A stretch of 33,098 nt of DNA. Source: Verrucomicrobiota bacterium. Lineage in GTDB: Bacteria; Verrucomicrobiota; Verrucomicrobiia; Limisphaerales; UBA11358. The translations under genes were made by a program, and so were the position numbers. Below, in pieces: positions 1 through 8,717 of this stretch; positions within the stretch are counted from its first letter, which is position 1, and every line of letters starts with the position of its first letter. The stretch covers positions 1 through 33,098 of the forward strand of contig JAGWMQ010000025.1 in assembly GCA_028873125.1 (NCBI GenBank), given 5' to 3'. Below the pieces are notes generated by a model, which worked only from the letters and a program-made list of their open reading frames with translations, was not told the origin of the DNA and ran no database searches.

Positions 1-776
1 AGTTCCTGGACCTTTCGGCCGCCGAATTCCATTTCCACTTTGATTTGCTTTCCCGCGGTGGCCATTTTCAGGACCCTGGCCTTGAGCCGGATTTCCTTGA
101 ACGTCTTGTTCGCCCTGGCGACGACGTAACGCGCCAGGTCGGGATCGGCCCCGGTCAGCACCGCGTCCAGCGCCTCGGCCAGGACGATCCGGCTGCCGAG
201 CGCGGCATACACGGTGCCCAGTTCCATGCCGATGTAGCCGCCGCCGACCACGAGCAGGTTTTCAGGCACGTTCGGGATTTCCAGCGCCTCGGTGGAGGTC
301 ATCACGCGCGGGTTGCCCAGATCAAAGGCCTTGGGCATCGCGGCCAGCGAGCCGACCGCCAGGATGGCCCGTTCGAATTCAATGAACTGCTGGCCCTGGT
401 CGGTTTCCACGCGCAGCGTCTTCGAGTCCTCCAAGTAGCCGCGCCCCCGCACCACCTGGACTCCGCGCATCTGGGCCAGCGACGCCACGCCGCCGCCGAG
501 CTTCTCCAGAATGGACTCCTTCCATGCGCGCAACTTGTCCAAATCCACCGTCGGTTCGGCGAAGGCGATGCCGCGATGGGCCGATTCGCGGGCCGCGCTG
601 ATTTGATGGGTCGCGTAGAGCAGCGCCTTGGACGGGATGCAGCCGCGGTTGAGGCAGACGCCGCCCAGCCGTTTCTCGCGCTCGACCAGGATGACCTTTT
701 TGCCCAGGTCCGCCGCGTAGAACGCCGCCGCGTAGCCGCCCGGCCCCGCGCCGACGACGACGATTTCGGTTTTCAT
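1..776 (-). CDS. lpdA: Dihydrolipoyl dehydrogenase (E3), 3' end cut by window edge
   Basis: This flavoprotein disulfide reductase reoxidises the dihydrolipoyl arm of 2-oxoacid dehydrogenase E2 and passes electrons to NAD+ in the cytoplasm. The 258 residues visible begin with an FAD-binding GAGPGG motif (about residues 9-14). They carry the redox-active pair in CLNRGC (Cys41 and Cys46) and an NAD-binding GGGYIG further on. The C-terminal dimerisation domain with the catalytic His lies beyond base 1. I chose the ATG at 776 because the conserved MKTEIVVVG start follows it; an in-frame ATG at 785 would add three residues. The gene lies directly behind the E2 gene, whose stop is at 788, so the two are almost certainly co-transcribed. 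The family assignment is secure; which 2-oxoacid complex it serves is not visible. Confidence 0.95.
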   Translation of the reverse strand, partial: MKTEIVVVGAGPGGYAAAFYAADLGKKVILVEREKRLGGVCLNRGCIPSKALLYATHQISAARESAHRGIAFAEPTVDLDKLRAWKESILEKLGGGVASLAQMRGVQVVRGRGYLEDSKTLRVETDQGQQFIEFERAILAVGSLAAMPKAFDLGNPRVMTSTEALEIPNVPENLLVVGGGYIGMELGTVYAALGSRIVLAEALDAVLTGADPDLARYVVARANKTFKEIRLKARVLKMATAGKQIKVEMEFGGRKVQE

Positions 777-787
777 CGAATCCATAA

Positions 788-2065
788 TCAAATTTTCAGC
801 GCCGCTTCCTTGAAATTCTCCAGGGCCGCGACCAGGTCCACGGCAAACCGCGCCGCTTCGCCGCCGTCAATCACGCGATGGTCATAGCTCAGGGCCAGCG
901 GCGTCATCAGGCGCGCCACCACCTTGCCTTCTCGGACGACAGGCTTGAGCGCGCCCCGGCCCAAACCGAGGATCGCCACTTCGGGCAGGTTGACGATGGG
1001 CGTGAAATGCCCGCCACCAATCGCCCCCTGATTGGAAACCGTGAACGAGCCGCCCTTCATTTCGTCCGCGGAAATCTTCCGGTCACGCGCCCTGGCCGCG
1101 AGTTGTTCCAGTTCCTTCGCCAGATCCAAAACGGACTTTTTGTCCACGTCGCGGATCACCGGCACGAGCAGCCCCTGCTCGCTGTCCACCGCGATGCCGA
1201 TGTGAAAAAATTCCTTGAGGACGATGTCCCCGGCCGCCTCATCCAGGCTGGCGTTGAAAATCGGATGCCGCTGCAACGTCTCCACCAGCGCCTTGAGCAC
1301 CAGCGGCGTGAGCGTCAGCCGCGCGCCCTTCTTTTCATATCTGGCCCCGAATTTCTTGCGCAAGGCGTTCAACCGCGTGAAATCCGCATCGTCGAACTGC
1401 GTCACGCGCGGCACGGCGTTCCAGCTCTCGGCCATCCGCCGGGCGATGACCTGGCGCAGAGGCGTCAGCGGCTTTCTCACCACCGGCCCCCATTGTGAAA
1501 AATCCACCGGCACGGCGACCGGCTTGGCAGGCGCGGTTGCGGCGGCACCCCGGACCCTGGCCGCGGCGGTGATGAGCCGTTGAACGTAAGCACGCAAATC
1601 GCCGATGACGATGCGTCCGCCCCGCTCGCTGCCGCGGATGGTGCGCAAATCAATCCCCAGTTCGCGCGCGATTTTGCGGATGGACGGCGCGGCGGCGGGC
1701 GGGACGGTTGAAACGGGTTGTTCCTCCTGGTTCTCGATGTTCTCGGTAGGGCGCGTCACTCCGTGCGCGCCGGCCGCGGGCAGCGGACTGCCCGCCCTAC
1801 CAGTCGCCGCCCGTGCCGGCGCGCCGCCGCCGCCGGTTTCATTCAGAGAGAGGATGCACTGTCCGACACTGATGCGCTCGCCGGCCTTCACGAAAATTTT
1901 CGTGACAACCCCCGACGCCGTGGAGGGGATCGAAGCCACGGCCTTTTCATTTTCCAGCTCCAGGATGGCCTGGTCCTTGGCGACCGTGTCGCCTTCCTGC
2001 ACGAAAAGGTTGACCACCACGCCCGAATCGGCCCCTTCGCCCAGCTTGGGAAGTTTCACGTCCAT
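788..2065 (-). CDS. 2-oxoacid dehydrogenase E2 (dihydrolipoamide acyltransferase)
   Basis: E2 core enzyme of a pyruvate- or related 2-oxoacid dehydrogenase complex; it transfers the acyl group from its lipoyl arm to CoA. It has 425 residues. A single lipoyl domain spans about residues 2-75, with the lipoylation Lys41 in ELENEKA. A peripheral-subunit-binding domain lies at about 124-163, and the catalytic acyltransferase domain at about 197-425. The catalytic motif is DHRVIDG, with His396 and Asp400. The gene lies directly upstream of E3 and 51 nt downstream of hisD. The linker between lipoyl and binding domains (residues 89-107) is encoded by a 57-bp inverted-repeat element that looks inserted. 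No E1 gene is visible. The single lipoyl domain does not settle whether the substrate is pyruvate or a branched-chain oxoacid. No good Shine-Dalgarno precedes the ATG. Confidence 0.95.
   Translation of the reverse strand: MDVKLPKLGEGADSGVVVNLFVQEGDTVAKDQAILELENEKAVASIPSTASGVVTKIFVKAGERISVGQCILSLNETGGGGAPARAATGRAGSPLPAAGAHGVTRPTENIENQEEQPVSTVPPAAAPSIRKIARELGIDLRTIRGSERGGRIVIGDLRAYVQRLITAAARVRGAAATAPAKPVAVPVDFSQWGPVVRKPLTPLRQVIARRMAESWNAVPRVTQFDDADFTRLNALRKKFGARYEKKGARLTLTPLVLKALVETLQRHPIFNASLDEAAGDIVLKEFFHIGIAVDSEQGLLVPVIRDVDKKSVLDLAKELEQLAARARDRKISADEMKGGSFTVSNQGAIGGGHFTPIVNLPEVAILGLGRGALKPVVREGKVVARLMTPLALSYDHRVIDGGEAARFAVDLVAALENFKEAALKI
1745..1801. repeat. 57-bp REP-like inverted-repeat element inside the E2 gene
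   Basis: The ends are perfect 9-bp inverted repeats, GGTAGGGCG and CGCCCTACC. Between them sit two further hairpins. One is at 1751-1770: GCGCG/CGCGC plus CAC/GTG around a 3-nt loop, with one bulged T. The other is at 1776-1795: GCGGGCAG/CTGCCCGC around CGGA. Folded, this is a three-way junction. The length is 19 codons and it begins and ends on codon boundaries of the E2 gene, where it encodes Gly/Ala/Pro-rich linker residues 89-107. I recall similar sequence turning up in Verrucomicrobia genomes, but could not search for it. Confidence 0.75.
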
Positions 2066-2116
2066 ACAATCAACAAACGGACAGCATGAAGAAAATTGCC
2101 GCCGCTTTCCAGAAAT

Positions 2117-3406
2117 TTATTTCCGGATTTCAGCGCTGCGGCCGTGGGCGTTCAAGCCCTCGAGTTCGGAGAATTGTTTCACCGCCGGCAGAGCCTTCCG
2201 GAGCGCGGCGCGGTTGTATTCCACCACGCTGGTGCGGCGTTGAAACTGGTCCGCCGTCAGCCCCGCGAAGGACCTGCCCGCGCCGCCGGTGGGCAGCGTG
2301 TGGCTCGGCCCGGCCACGTAGTCGCCCAGCACCGTCGGCGACCACGCGCCGAGGAAGATGGCCCCCGCCGTCAACACGCCTTCGGACACCGCGTGTGGAC
2401 GGCGCGTGAGGATTTCACAATGCTCCGGGGCAAGCCGGTTGGCCAGCGCCACCCCATCCTCCAGGGATCTGACCTGGATCAACCAGCCGTTGATCTCGAG
2501 GGCCCGTCGGATGAATTCCTGGCGCGCCAAGTCCGGCAGTTGCCGGGCCATCTCCCGCTCCACCCCCTTCAAAATTTTGGCCGAGGTCGTCACCAGCCAG
2601 ACGCGCTCGTGGCCCGAACCGTGCTCGGCCTGCGCCAGCATGTCCGCGGCGATGAATTTCGGGTTGGCCGTTTCATCGGCCAGCACGAGCAGTTCGCTCG
2701 GCCCGGGCAGGAGATCAATCGCCACGCGGCCGACCAGCAACCGCTTGGCGGTGACCACGTAGGCGTTGCCCGGCCCGAAGATCTTCTGGACGCGGCGGAT
2801 GGAACGGGTGCCGAAGGCCATCGCCGCGACCGCTTGCGCGCCGCCCACCCGGTAAATTTCCGTCGCGCCCGCCGCCCGCGTCGCAAAGAGCAGGGCGGAA
2901 TTGATGGAGCCGTCCCGGCCGCACGGCGTGCAGACGACGATTTCCGGACAACCCGCCACCTTCGCCAGTGTGACGGTCATCAAGGCCGTGGAGAGGAGCG
3001 GCGCGGTCCCGCCGGGGACGTAAATGCCCACGCGCTGAAACGGATCGAATTTCTCGCCGACGCTGGCGCCGTGCGAGTTTTTGGTCCGCCAGTTTCTGCG
3101 CAGGGACTTCCGGGCGAAGGCGGCGATGTTTTTTCCCGCCTCGGCGACGGCGGCCCGGAGCGGGCCGTCGGCCTTGAGCGATGCGGCCATCAATTCGGCG
3201 CGTGTGACGGCCAGTTGTTCGGCGGCAAGTGTTGCGCCGTCAAATTTCCCGGCAAACTCAAGCAGCGCGTCATCGCCCCGGGCCTGCACGGCGTCCACGA
3301 TCGCGCGAGTGCGCTGCTCGATTTCGGGATCAAACAGGCTCGACGCGCCGGCGGCTTCACGGAGTTTTTCAGAGAAATCGGCGTCGCTGTGGCGCAGGAT
3401 TTTCAT
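2117..3406 (-). CDS. hisD: Histidinol dehydrogenase
   Basis: Zinc enzyme that catalyses the last two steps of histidine biosynthesis, L-histidinol to L-histidine with two NAD+. Counted from the ATG at 3406 it has 429 residues, the family's usual size. Visible marks are GPGNAYV (211-217), DLLPGPSE (231-238), and the zinc-ligand region with Gln259 and His262 in AQAEHG. Also present are the catalytic pair Glu328-His329 in APEHCE, and the HTLPTGG segment near the C-terminus. The open frame extends upstream to a TTG at 3457, but the family starts at MKILRHSD, so the ATG at 3406 is preferred. No other his genes are nearby. It sits between a glycosidase and the E2 gene on the same strand, probably in one transcript but without an obvious functional link. 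Confidence 0.96.
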   Translation of the reverse strand: MKILRHSDADFSEKLREAAGASSLFDPEIEQRTRAIVDAVQARGDDALLEFAGKFDGATLAAEQLAVTRAELMAASLKADGPLRAAVAEAGKNIAAFARKSLRRNWRTKNSHGASVGEKFDPFQRVGIYVPGGTAPLLSTALMTVTLAKVAGCPEIVVCTPCGRDGSINSALLFATRAAGATEIYRVGGAQAVAAMAFGTRSIRRVQKIFGPGNAYVVTAKRLLVGRVAIDLLPGPSELLVLADETANPKFIAADMLAQAEHGSGHERVWLVTTSAKILKGVEREMARQLPDLARQEFIRRALEINGWLIQVRSLEDGVALANRLAPEHCEILTRRPHAVSEGVLTAGAIFLGAWSPTVLGDYVAGPSHTLPTGGAGRSFAGLTADQFQRRTSVVEYNRAALRKALPAVKQFSELEGLNAHGRSAEIRK

Positions 3407-3478
3407 TGGTCCATTGGCAACAAGAAATTGGCGCGCGTCCTTTCGTTTGCCCGCCAATCGTAAAGGGCGATTCGCAAA

Positions 3479-4897
3479 TCACAAAGGGAATTTCACAATC
3501 GCGGCGGAAGCGGCGGGCACTTTCAGGACGCAACGCCCGGCCTCGCTGGATCCGACTGCCTTCCATTTTCCGTGCCACGAACCGTCGTCGCCAATGGTGG
3601 CGCCGCCCAGCGTTACGCCGGTCTTGACCGCCACGTCGCCTACCGGCGCTGTCAAAAAGATCACCCGTCCACGGCGGGAAATTCCGTCGGCGATGATCGT
3701 CACGTCCGCGTCCCGCGCGTCCGGGCCGTGTTCCTTGTTGATCAGGGTCACCCAGAGCGTTCCCGCACCGCGAACGGCGTAGGCGGTCAGGTTGAGGTTG
3801 TCCGCGTTGGACAGGGTCGCGGGTAGCGCGTAACCGTGGCCGCCCAGGTCAAACGCCTTGATGCCGTAGCCGATCGGATGGACGTCGTAGCCGCGGGGCG
3901 AAGTCCAGAACGCGGCGTAACGGCAGGGCTTGTTCATGTCGGCGGCGGCCACCCGGTCGCCGGTGTGAAAATTGACGCCGCCGGCGCCGCGCGCCGCCCA
4001 CCAGCGCATGAAATCCAGCGCCCACAACGCCGAAGCAAAAGTGTCGCTGACGTTCTCGGCGCCGCCGTTGTAAAAGCTGTTCGCCTCGTCAAAGCGAAAC
4101 GGCAGGCCGTTGGATTGCGCAGCCGCGCCAAAGATCCGGTAAAATTTTCCGTAGTGAGCGAGCCACGCGGCCGACAGCATTTTGTCGCGCGCGACGGCGA
4201 AGTTGGTGGCGCGCGCGCCGTTGCCGCCGGGGTAATCGTGCTGCGTGATCCAAACGATCAGCCCCGACTTTCCGAAATCTTCAGCGAACCGCGGCGACCA
4301 GGCCACCCGCGTGGGCGTGGCGCACGGGCCGCAAAACTTCGCGCCGGGCGCGGCGGCGGTGATGGCCTCCGTGTATCTTCTCCATTGGTCGCGATAGATG
4401 GTGTATTGATGGGTGAACACGTCCGGCTCGTTGCCGATGGCGAAACAGGCGAGTTCCGGTGCGTCGTGCTGCTCGATGTATCTGGCGATGGCCACGGCAT
4501 TCGAGGGGCTGCCTTCGCGCAGGCGCAACGTGTAAATGACCTTGACGCCCGCCGCCTTGGCGAAGGCGAACAGGCTGTCGGCGTCCGCCGGGCCGGGCAC
4601 GGCGATGCCCGGCCGGTCGGCGGTGTTGCCGCCCACGCGAAGGCTTTTGATGCCGAGCGTCTTGAAGACGGCAATGAGCGGACGGTTTTCCGGGCTGAAG
4701 AAGTATCTTCCGTGGGGGCCAGGCAAAACATACTCCATCTCAAAACTCAACCCGCTGAAATCGTCCGGGATGGCAATACCGGGCGCCTTTGTGTCAATGG
4801 CGACCATCACGAGTGATTCGGACGGGGCGGTTCCGGTGAGCAGTGCACCCGCACAAACCAACCAGAAAATGAGCGGCCCCAGGTGGGTATGTCGCAT
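3479..4897 (-). CDS. Exported GH79-type glycoside hydrolase (beta-glucuronidase-like)
   Basis: Probable secreted exo-glycosidase of the GH79 beta-glucuronidase/heparanase type, with a TIM barrel followed by a beta-sandwich. From the ATG at 4897 it has 472 residues. A GGAAAG ribosome-binding site stands about 9 nt upstream, which favours this start over the ATG at 4936. A signal peptide (HLGPLIFWLVCAGALLTG) covers about residues 5-23. The acid/base Glu157 is in IGNEPD and the probable nucleophile Glu271 is in FRFDEANSF. The C-terminal 100 residues are the small beta domain that packs on the barrel in this family. GH79 is inferred from these motifs and their spacing; GH39 or GH30 relatives are less likely. 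The substrate (uronic acid-bearing glycans such as proteoglycan or arabinogalactan side chains) is a guess from the family. Confidence 0.82.
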   Translation of the reverse strand: MRHTHLGPLIFWLVCAGALLTGTAPSESLVMVAIDTKAPGIAIPDDFSGLSFEMEYVLPGPHGRYFFSPENRPLIAVFKTLGIKSLRVGGNTADRPGIAVPGPADADSLFAFAKAAGVKVIYTLRLREGSPSNAVAIARYIEQHDAPELACFAIGNEPDVFTHQYTIYRDQWRRYTEAITAAAPGAKFCGPCATPTRVAWSPRFAEDFGKSGLIVWITQHDYPGGNGARATNFAVARDKMLSAAWLAHYGKFYRIFGAAAQSNGLPFRFDEANSFYNGGAENVSDTFASALWALDFMRWWAARGAGGVNFHTGDRVAAADMNKPCRYAAFWTSPRGYDVHPIGYGIKAFDLGGHGYALPATLSNADNLNLTAYAVRGAGTLWVTLINKEHGPDARDADVTIIADGISRRGRVIFLTAPVGDVAVKTGVTLGGATIGDDGSWHGKWKAVGSSEAGRCVLKVPAASAAIVKFPL

Positions 4898-4964
4898 GCC
4901 CGAATCTTTCCCAGCCGGCGAAAATTTGCAATCCATAAAGCGCCTGATGGCGCCCCGAAACCGG

Positions 4965-4993
4965 TTGACTTTGGCCGGCAGGCGGATTAGGAT
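4965..4993 (+). promoter_or_regulatory. Candidate sigma70-like promoter for the Calx-beta/Ig protein
   Basis: A TTGACT box at 4965-4970 is followed after 17 nt by TAGGAT at 4988-4993. This would start transcription near 5000, about 40 nt before the ATG at 5042. The two boxes match the E. coli consensus at 5 and 4 of 6 positions. The region lies between divergent genes. Confidence 0.4.
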
Positions 4994-5041
4994 AAATATT
5001 ACTGGTTAGGTTGGCATCAGCTGCTTTCAAACGCATCGTTT

Positions 5042-8000
5042 ATGAGGACGAGACTTTCAAACGCTGCCGGGGATTGCGGCATCGTTTTGGCGGTTTTGAC
5101 GTTTTCCACATCAAGTCCCGCCCAAACGAATTGGGGCGATTCAACCGTGCCGGTGGTGACCATTTGGGCCACCGACCCAATCGCTTCCGTATCCGGCGAC
5201 ACAGGCACGTTCACGGTGTATCGCTACGGCGACACCAACCTGACTTTGAACGTGTATTATCAGGTCGGCGGCACGGCGTCCAACGGCGTGGACTATGCGC
5301 CGATTTCAAATTGGGTGACAATTCCGGCCGGCGCGCGCATCAATACCATCACCATCACTCCGATCAATTTGGGTCAGTCGAACATCCAGACCGTCGTCCT
5401 GCAACTGGCCCCTTCGCCGATGGCGAATCCGGTCAATTTTTATTCCATCGGCTGGCCCAGCAACGCGACCGTTTACATCGAAGGCAACGGGGTCACTAAC
5501 ATTCCTCCCGATGTGAACATTGTCCATCCAACAAACGGCGAAACCTTTTTCGGGCCAACCAACATTTTCCTGTCTGCGTCAGCCTTCGACCCGGATGGCT
5601 CGTATTACTCCGTCACGAACGTGGAATTTTTTGCCGGCACCAATGACCTTGGCCCCGGGTGGGAACTCCCGATAATGAGTATGCCTTTTATCGGTTATCA
5701 GCCCCCTTATGAGTTCAACTGGCCAGGTGTACTGCCGGGCGACTACGCCCTGACGGCGGTGGCAACGGACGACGGTGGCGACGCGACCACCTCCGCGCCG
5801 GTCAACATCACCGTGCTGCCCGGCCCGCCGCCGACCAACCTGCCTCCGGTTGTGGAAATGACCTCGCCGACGAGCGGTGAAACATTCGTCACGCCGACAA
5901 ACATTCCCCTCTCGGCATTCGCCGACGACTCCGACGGCCAAATCACCAACCTGGAGTTCTTCGCCGGCACCAATGACCTGGGCAGAGGCCTATTTCAGGT
6001 TGGCCCGCAAGGGACGTTTTACTGGTCTTTGGCTTGGGCCTATCCGCGACCTGGAGTTTATGCCCTGACGGCAGTCGCCACCGACAACGGCGGCGTTTCT
6101 ACGACCTCTGCGCCGGTGGACATCAGCGTCCTGTCCCCTTCGGTCGTCAATATCATCAACCCAACCGATGACCAGTCGTTTTACGCGCCGACAAATATTC
6201 CCATCCAGGTTGGTGGGTTGGATGATTGGAACCGCATAACCAACGTCGAGTTTTTTGCCGGAACAAATAGTTTGGGCTTTGCCACCCCGAATTATCCAAC
6301 TGCGAGTTTTCCGGGTCCTTATTTCGCCTCTTTGGTTTGGAGTAATCCGCCCGTTGGCCTCTACGCCTTGACCTCGCTCGCTACAGGCTATGGCGGGGTT
6401 TCGGCAACTTCCGCTCCGGTCAACATCACCGTGTTGCAAGGCCCGCCGCCGACCAACCTGCCGCCCCTGGTTATAATTTCCACCCCGACCAATGGCGAAG
6501 CCTTCACCGCGCCGGCCAATTTTTTTATCCTCGCCCCGGCCTATGACCCGGACGGCCTTGTCAAGACGGTGGCCTTTTTTGAAGACGGCAACCTCCTGGG
6601 CATTTTCACCAATCCGCCCCCGCCGCCGCCCGGCAGCGAAATGCCGGTCATTCTGCCCCAGTTTTACTGGACCAACGTGCCCGCCGGCAATTATGTGTTG
6701 GCGGCGGTGGCTACCGACGACGGCGGCGCCTCCACCACTTCGGCGCCAGTCAACATCAGCGTGCAACAAGGACCGCCGTCGGTTGTCCGAATCATCAGCC
6801 TGACCAATGGCGCCGTATTTTACACGCCGACAAATATTTTTATATCGGCTTTGGTGCCCGACCAATTCCCGGCAACCAACGTCGAGTTCTTCGCCGGGAC
6901 GAACAGTCTGGGTTTTGGCACACAGCCACCCCTTGCCCTTCCTCCGTTTGGGAACTACCAATTATATTTTTTAGTTTGGAGCAATGCGCCAGCCGGCGCT
7001 TATGAATTGACGGCGGTTGCTGAAGGTGTTTCCGGCTCTATTACCTCCGCCCCGGTCAACATCACCGTGCTGCAAGGCCCGCCGCCAACCAACCTGCCGC
7101 CGCTGGTCAGCATCTTCATCCCGACGAACGGAGCCGTGTTCTTCGTGCCGACCAACGCCAACGTTTCGACCAGTATCGAGCTATTGGCCAAGGCCAGCGA
7201 CCCGGACGGCGCCGTCATCGACGTCGAATTTTTTGCCGGCACGAACGATCTTGGCCCCGCTTCGCCGGTGGTGCTCGACCCGCCGGGCGTCAACGGCGTG
7301 ACCGGCCTCGTCTATTTCATTTACTGGCGCAATCCGTCCACTGGTAATTACGCGCTGACCGCCGTGGCCACCGACGATGGCGGCGCGTCCACCACTTCCG
7401 CTGCTGTCAACGTCACCATCCAACCCGGTCCGTCGCCGGTCACCAACCTGCCGCCCGTCGTGCGCATTATCAGCCCGCCCAACGGCGCGGTGTTCCGGGC
7501 GCCCATCAACCTGCCGCTTTTTGCCTATGCGTATGATCCGGGCGCTTCGAGAACGGCAGTGGGATTCTACGACGGAACAAACTTTCTCGGCCTGGGCAAC
7601 CCCATTTCAACGCCACTTCCACTTTCAGCCAGCGGAACCATGCTCGACCCCATTCCCGTGCCGCCGACGGCTCTTTCCACCAATATCTATTTTCTGGTCT
7701 GGAGCAACGCGCCGGTCGGCAATCACGTTCTGACGGCTGATGCCGTGTTTGGTTTCAACAACATTAGCTTGGTTTTGAGGGTTGTTTCCGACCCGGTCAA
7801 CGTTACCATCCTGCCGCCGCTGCCGCCGCCCACCAATCGTCCGCCGGTTGTCAGCATCGTCGCGTCCGATCCGGTGGCGATTGAAGGCACCAATTCTTGG
7901 ACCTGGCGGGGCGAAACCAACACCACCCCAACGTGGGCCGACTGGCGGATGGGAGGATGGCGCTGGTTCACCAATTCCGGTCCCAAGACCGCCACCTTCA

Positions 8001-8506
8001 CCGTGCGCCGCTTCGGCGAGACCAACGACGCTCTGGCGGTGACCTATGACATCGGCGGCACCGCCAGCAACGACGTGGATTACGCCGCGCTGCCCGGTTT
8101 CGTGACCATTCCCGCCGGCCAACGCCGCGCCCTGATCCCGATTGTGCCCATTGACGACGGCCCGCCGGACGTGAACAAGACGGTCATCCTGACGCTGGCG
8201 CCGTCCACCAATTCGCCGCCGGATTATCTGTTGGGCTACCGGCGCCGCGCGGCGGCCCTCATCCTTGACAGCGCCTGTCCGTGGCCGGACACCGGCTTAT
8301 TGCCGGGCCGCTATTTCCACCTTCACGCCTCAGGCCCTGACGCGACGTGGTTCTGCATCGAAGTTTCGACGAATCTGGCGGACTGGACGCCGCTCTGCAC
8401 CAACCAGGTGATCCACGGCTCCATTGATTTCCTGGACCCGGACGTCCAGGACAATGCGGCGCGGTTCTATCGCGCCATTCCGCTGAGCAATCCGCCCTCG
8501 GAGTGA
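5042..8506 (+). CDS. Large secreted Calx-beta / Ig-like repeat protein
   Basis: An 1154-residue exported protein with no enzymatic motif, probably a surface or outer-membrane-associated adhesin or scaffold. A signal peptide ends near residue 27 (SSPA before QTN). A Calx-beta domain occupies about residues 38-148 and another about 950-1085; both show the '(G)GTASN(G/D)VDYA' core. Between them are seven Ig-like repeats of roughly 90-130 residues, each starting around 'V.I..PTNG..F..PTNI' and carrying a variant of FFAGTNDLG. Most are joined by PPPTNLPP linkers that are nearly identical in DNA. The last 70 residues contain the module 'STNLADWTPLCTN ... ARFYRA' that recurs in other secreted proteins here. 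No sortase, PEP-CTERM or Por-type tail is recognisable. The ATG at 5042 has a poor ribosome-binding site, but the signal peptide supports it. Confidence 0.85.
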   Translation: MRTRLSNAAGDCGIVLAVLTFSTSSPAQTNWGDSTVPVVTIWATDPIASVSGDTGTFTVYRYGDTNLTLNVYYQVGGTASNGVDYAPISNWVTIPAGARINTITITPINLGQSNIQTVVLQLAPSPMANPVNFYSIGWPSNATVYIEGNGVTNIPPDVNIVHPTNGETFFGPTNIFLSASAFDPDGSYYSVTNVEFFAGTNDLGPGWELPIMSMPFIGYQPPYEFNWPGVLPGDYALTAVATDDGGDATTSAPVNITVLPGPPPTNLPPVVEMTSPTSGETFVTPTNIPLSAFADDSDGQITNLEFFAGTNDLGRGLFQVGPQGTFYWSLAWAYPRPGVYALTAVATDNGGVSTTSAPVDISVLSPSVVNIINPTDDQSFYAPTNIPIQVGGLDDWNRITNVEFFAGTNSLGFATPNYPTASFPGPYFASLVWSNPPVGLYALTSLATGYGGVSATSAPVNITVLQGPPPTNLPPLVIISTPTNGEAFTAPANFFILAPAYDPDGLVKTVAFFEDGNLLGIFTNPPPPPPGSEMPVILPQFYWTNVPAGNYVLAAVATDDGGASTTSAPVNISVQQGPPSVVRIISLTNGAVFYTPTNIFISALVPDQFPATNVEFFAGTNSLGFGTQPPLALPPFGNYQLYFLVWSNAPAGAYELTAVAEGVSGSITSAPVNITVLQGPPPTNLPPLVSIFIPTNGAVFFVPTNANVSTSIELLAKASDPDGAVIDVEFFAGTNDLGPASPVVLDPPGVNGVTGLVYFIYWRNPSTGNYALTAVATDDGGASTTSAAVNVTIQPGPSPVTNLPPVVRIISPPNGAVFRAPINLPLFAYAYDPGASRTAVGFYDGTNFLGLGNPISTPLPLSASGTMLDPIPVPPTALSTNIYFLVWSNAPVGNHVLTADAVFGFNNISLVLRVVSDPVNVTILPPLPPPTNRPPVVSIVASDPVAIEGTNSWTWRGETNTTPTWADWRMGGWRWFTNSGPKTATFTVRRFGETNDALAVTYDIGGTASNDVDYAALPGFVTIPAGQRRALIPIVPIDDGPPDVNKTVILTLAPSTNSPPDYLLGYRRRAAALILDSACPWPDTGLLPGRYFHLHASGPDATWFCIEVSTNLADWTPLCTNQVIHGSIDFLDPDVQDNAARFYRAIPLSNPPSE
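5799..7099 (+). repeat. Near-identical 46-bp linker repeats within the Ig-repeat gene
   Basis: Three copies of a linker block reading GGTCAACATCACCGTG... through ...ACCAACCTGCC occur at about 5799-5844, 6418-6463 and 7054-7099. They differ by only a few bases. More diverged versions occur near 6745-6790 and 7410-7455. They encode the VNITVL..GPPPTNLPP linker between Ig-like domains. DNA identity is higher than in the domains themselves, which suggests recent duplication or gene conversion among repeats. Confidence 0.7.
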
Positions 8507-8548
8507 ATTGAAGCGAAAGCAACGGGTCGAGATCTTCAGCCCGAATTC

Positions 8549-8683
8549 CTAGGCCCGCCCGCGCGCCGCCGCCGCGACGGACACCGCCGCCGACCCGCAG
8601 AACGGCTCGACCAGCCGCGTCATGTCTGCCGGCAGATACCGCAGAACCAACGCCGCCAGCGCCCGTTGGCTGCCTTGACATTG
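8549..8683 (-). pseudogene. Fragment of a D12-class DNA adenine methyltransferase
   Basis: About 45 residues resemble the N-terminus of Dam-like N6-adenine methyltransferases: GSQRALAALVLRYLP followed by the SAM-binding motif I in LVEPFCGSAAVS. The frame stops at 8549, right after AAARGRA, so the catalytic DPPY part and everything downstream is missing. The upstream part of the same frame is unrelated sequence. I read this as a truncated remnant left by rearrangement. The assignment rests on motif I and its flanks only. Confidence 0.55.
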
Positions 8684-8717
8684 GAAGGGTTGGGGAAAGA
8701 TCACTGAAGCAAAAATG

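Noticed and set aside
2096-3463. 455-residue plus-strand open frame opposite hisD
   Set aside because: Arg/His-rich, low-complexity product typical of the antisense of a GC-rich gene; hisD on the other strand is unmistakable.
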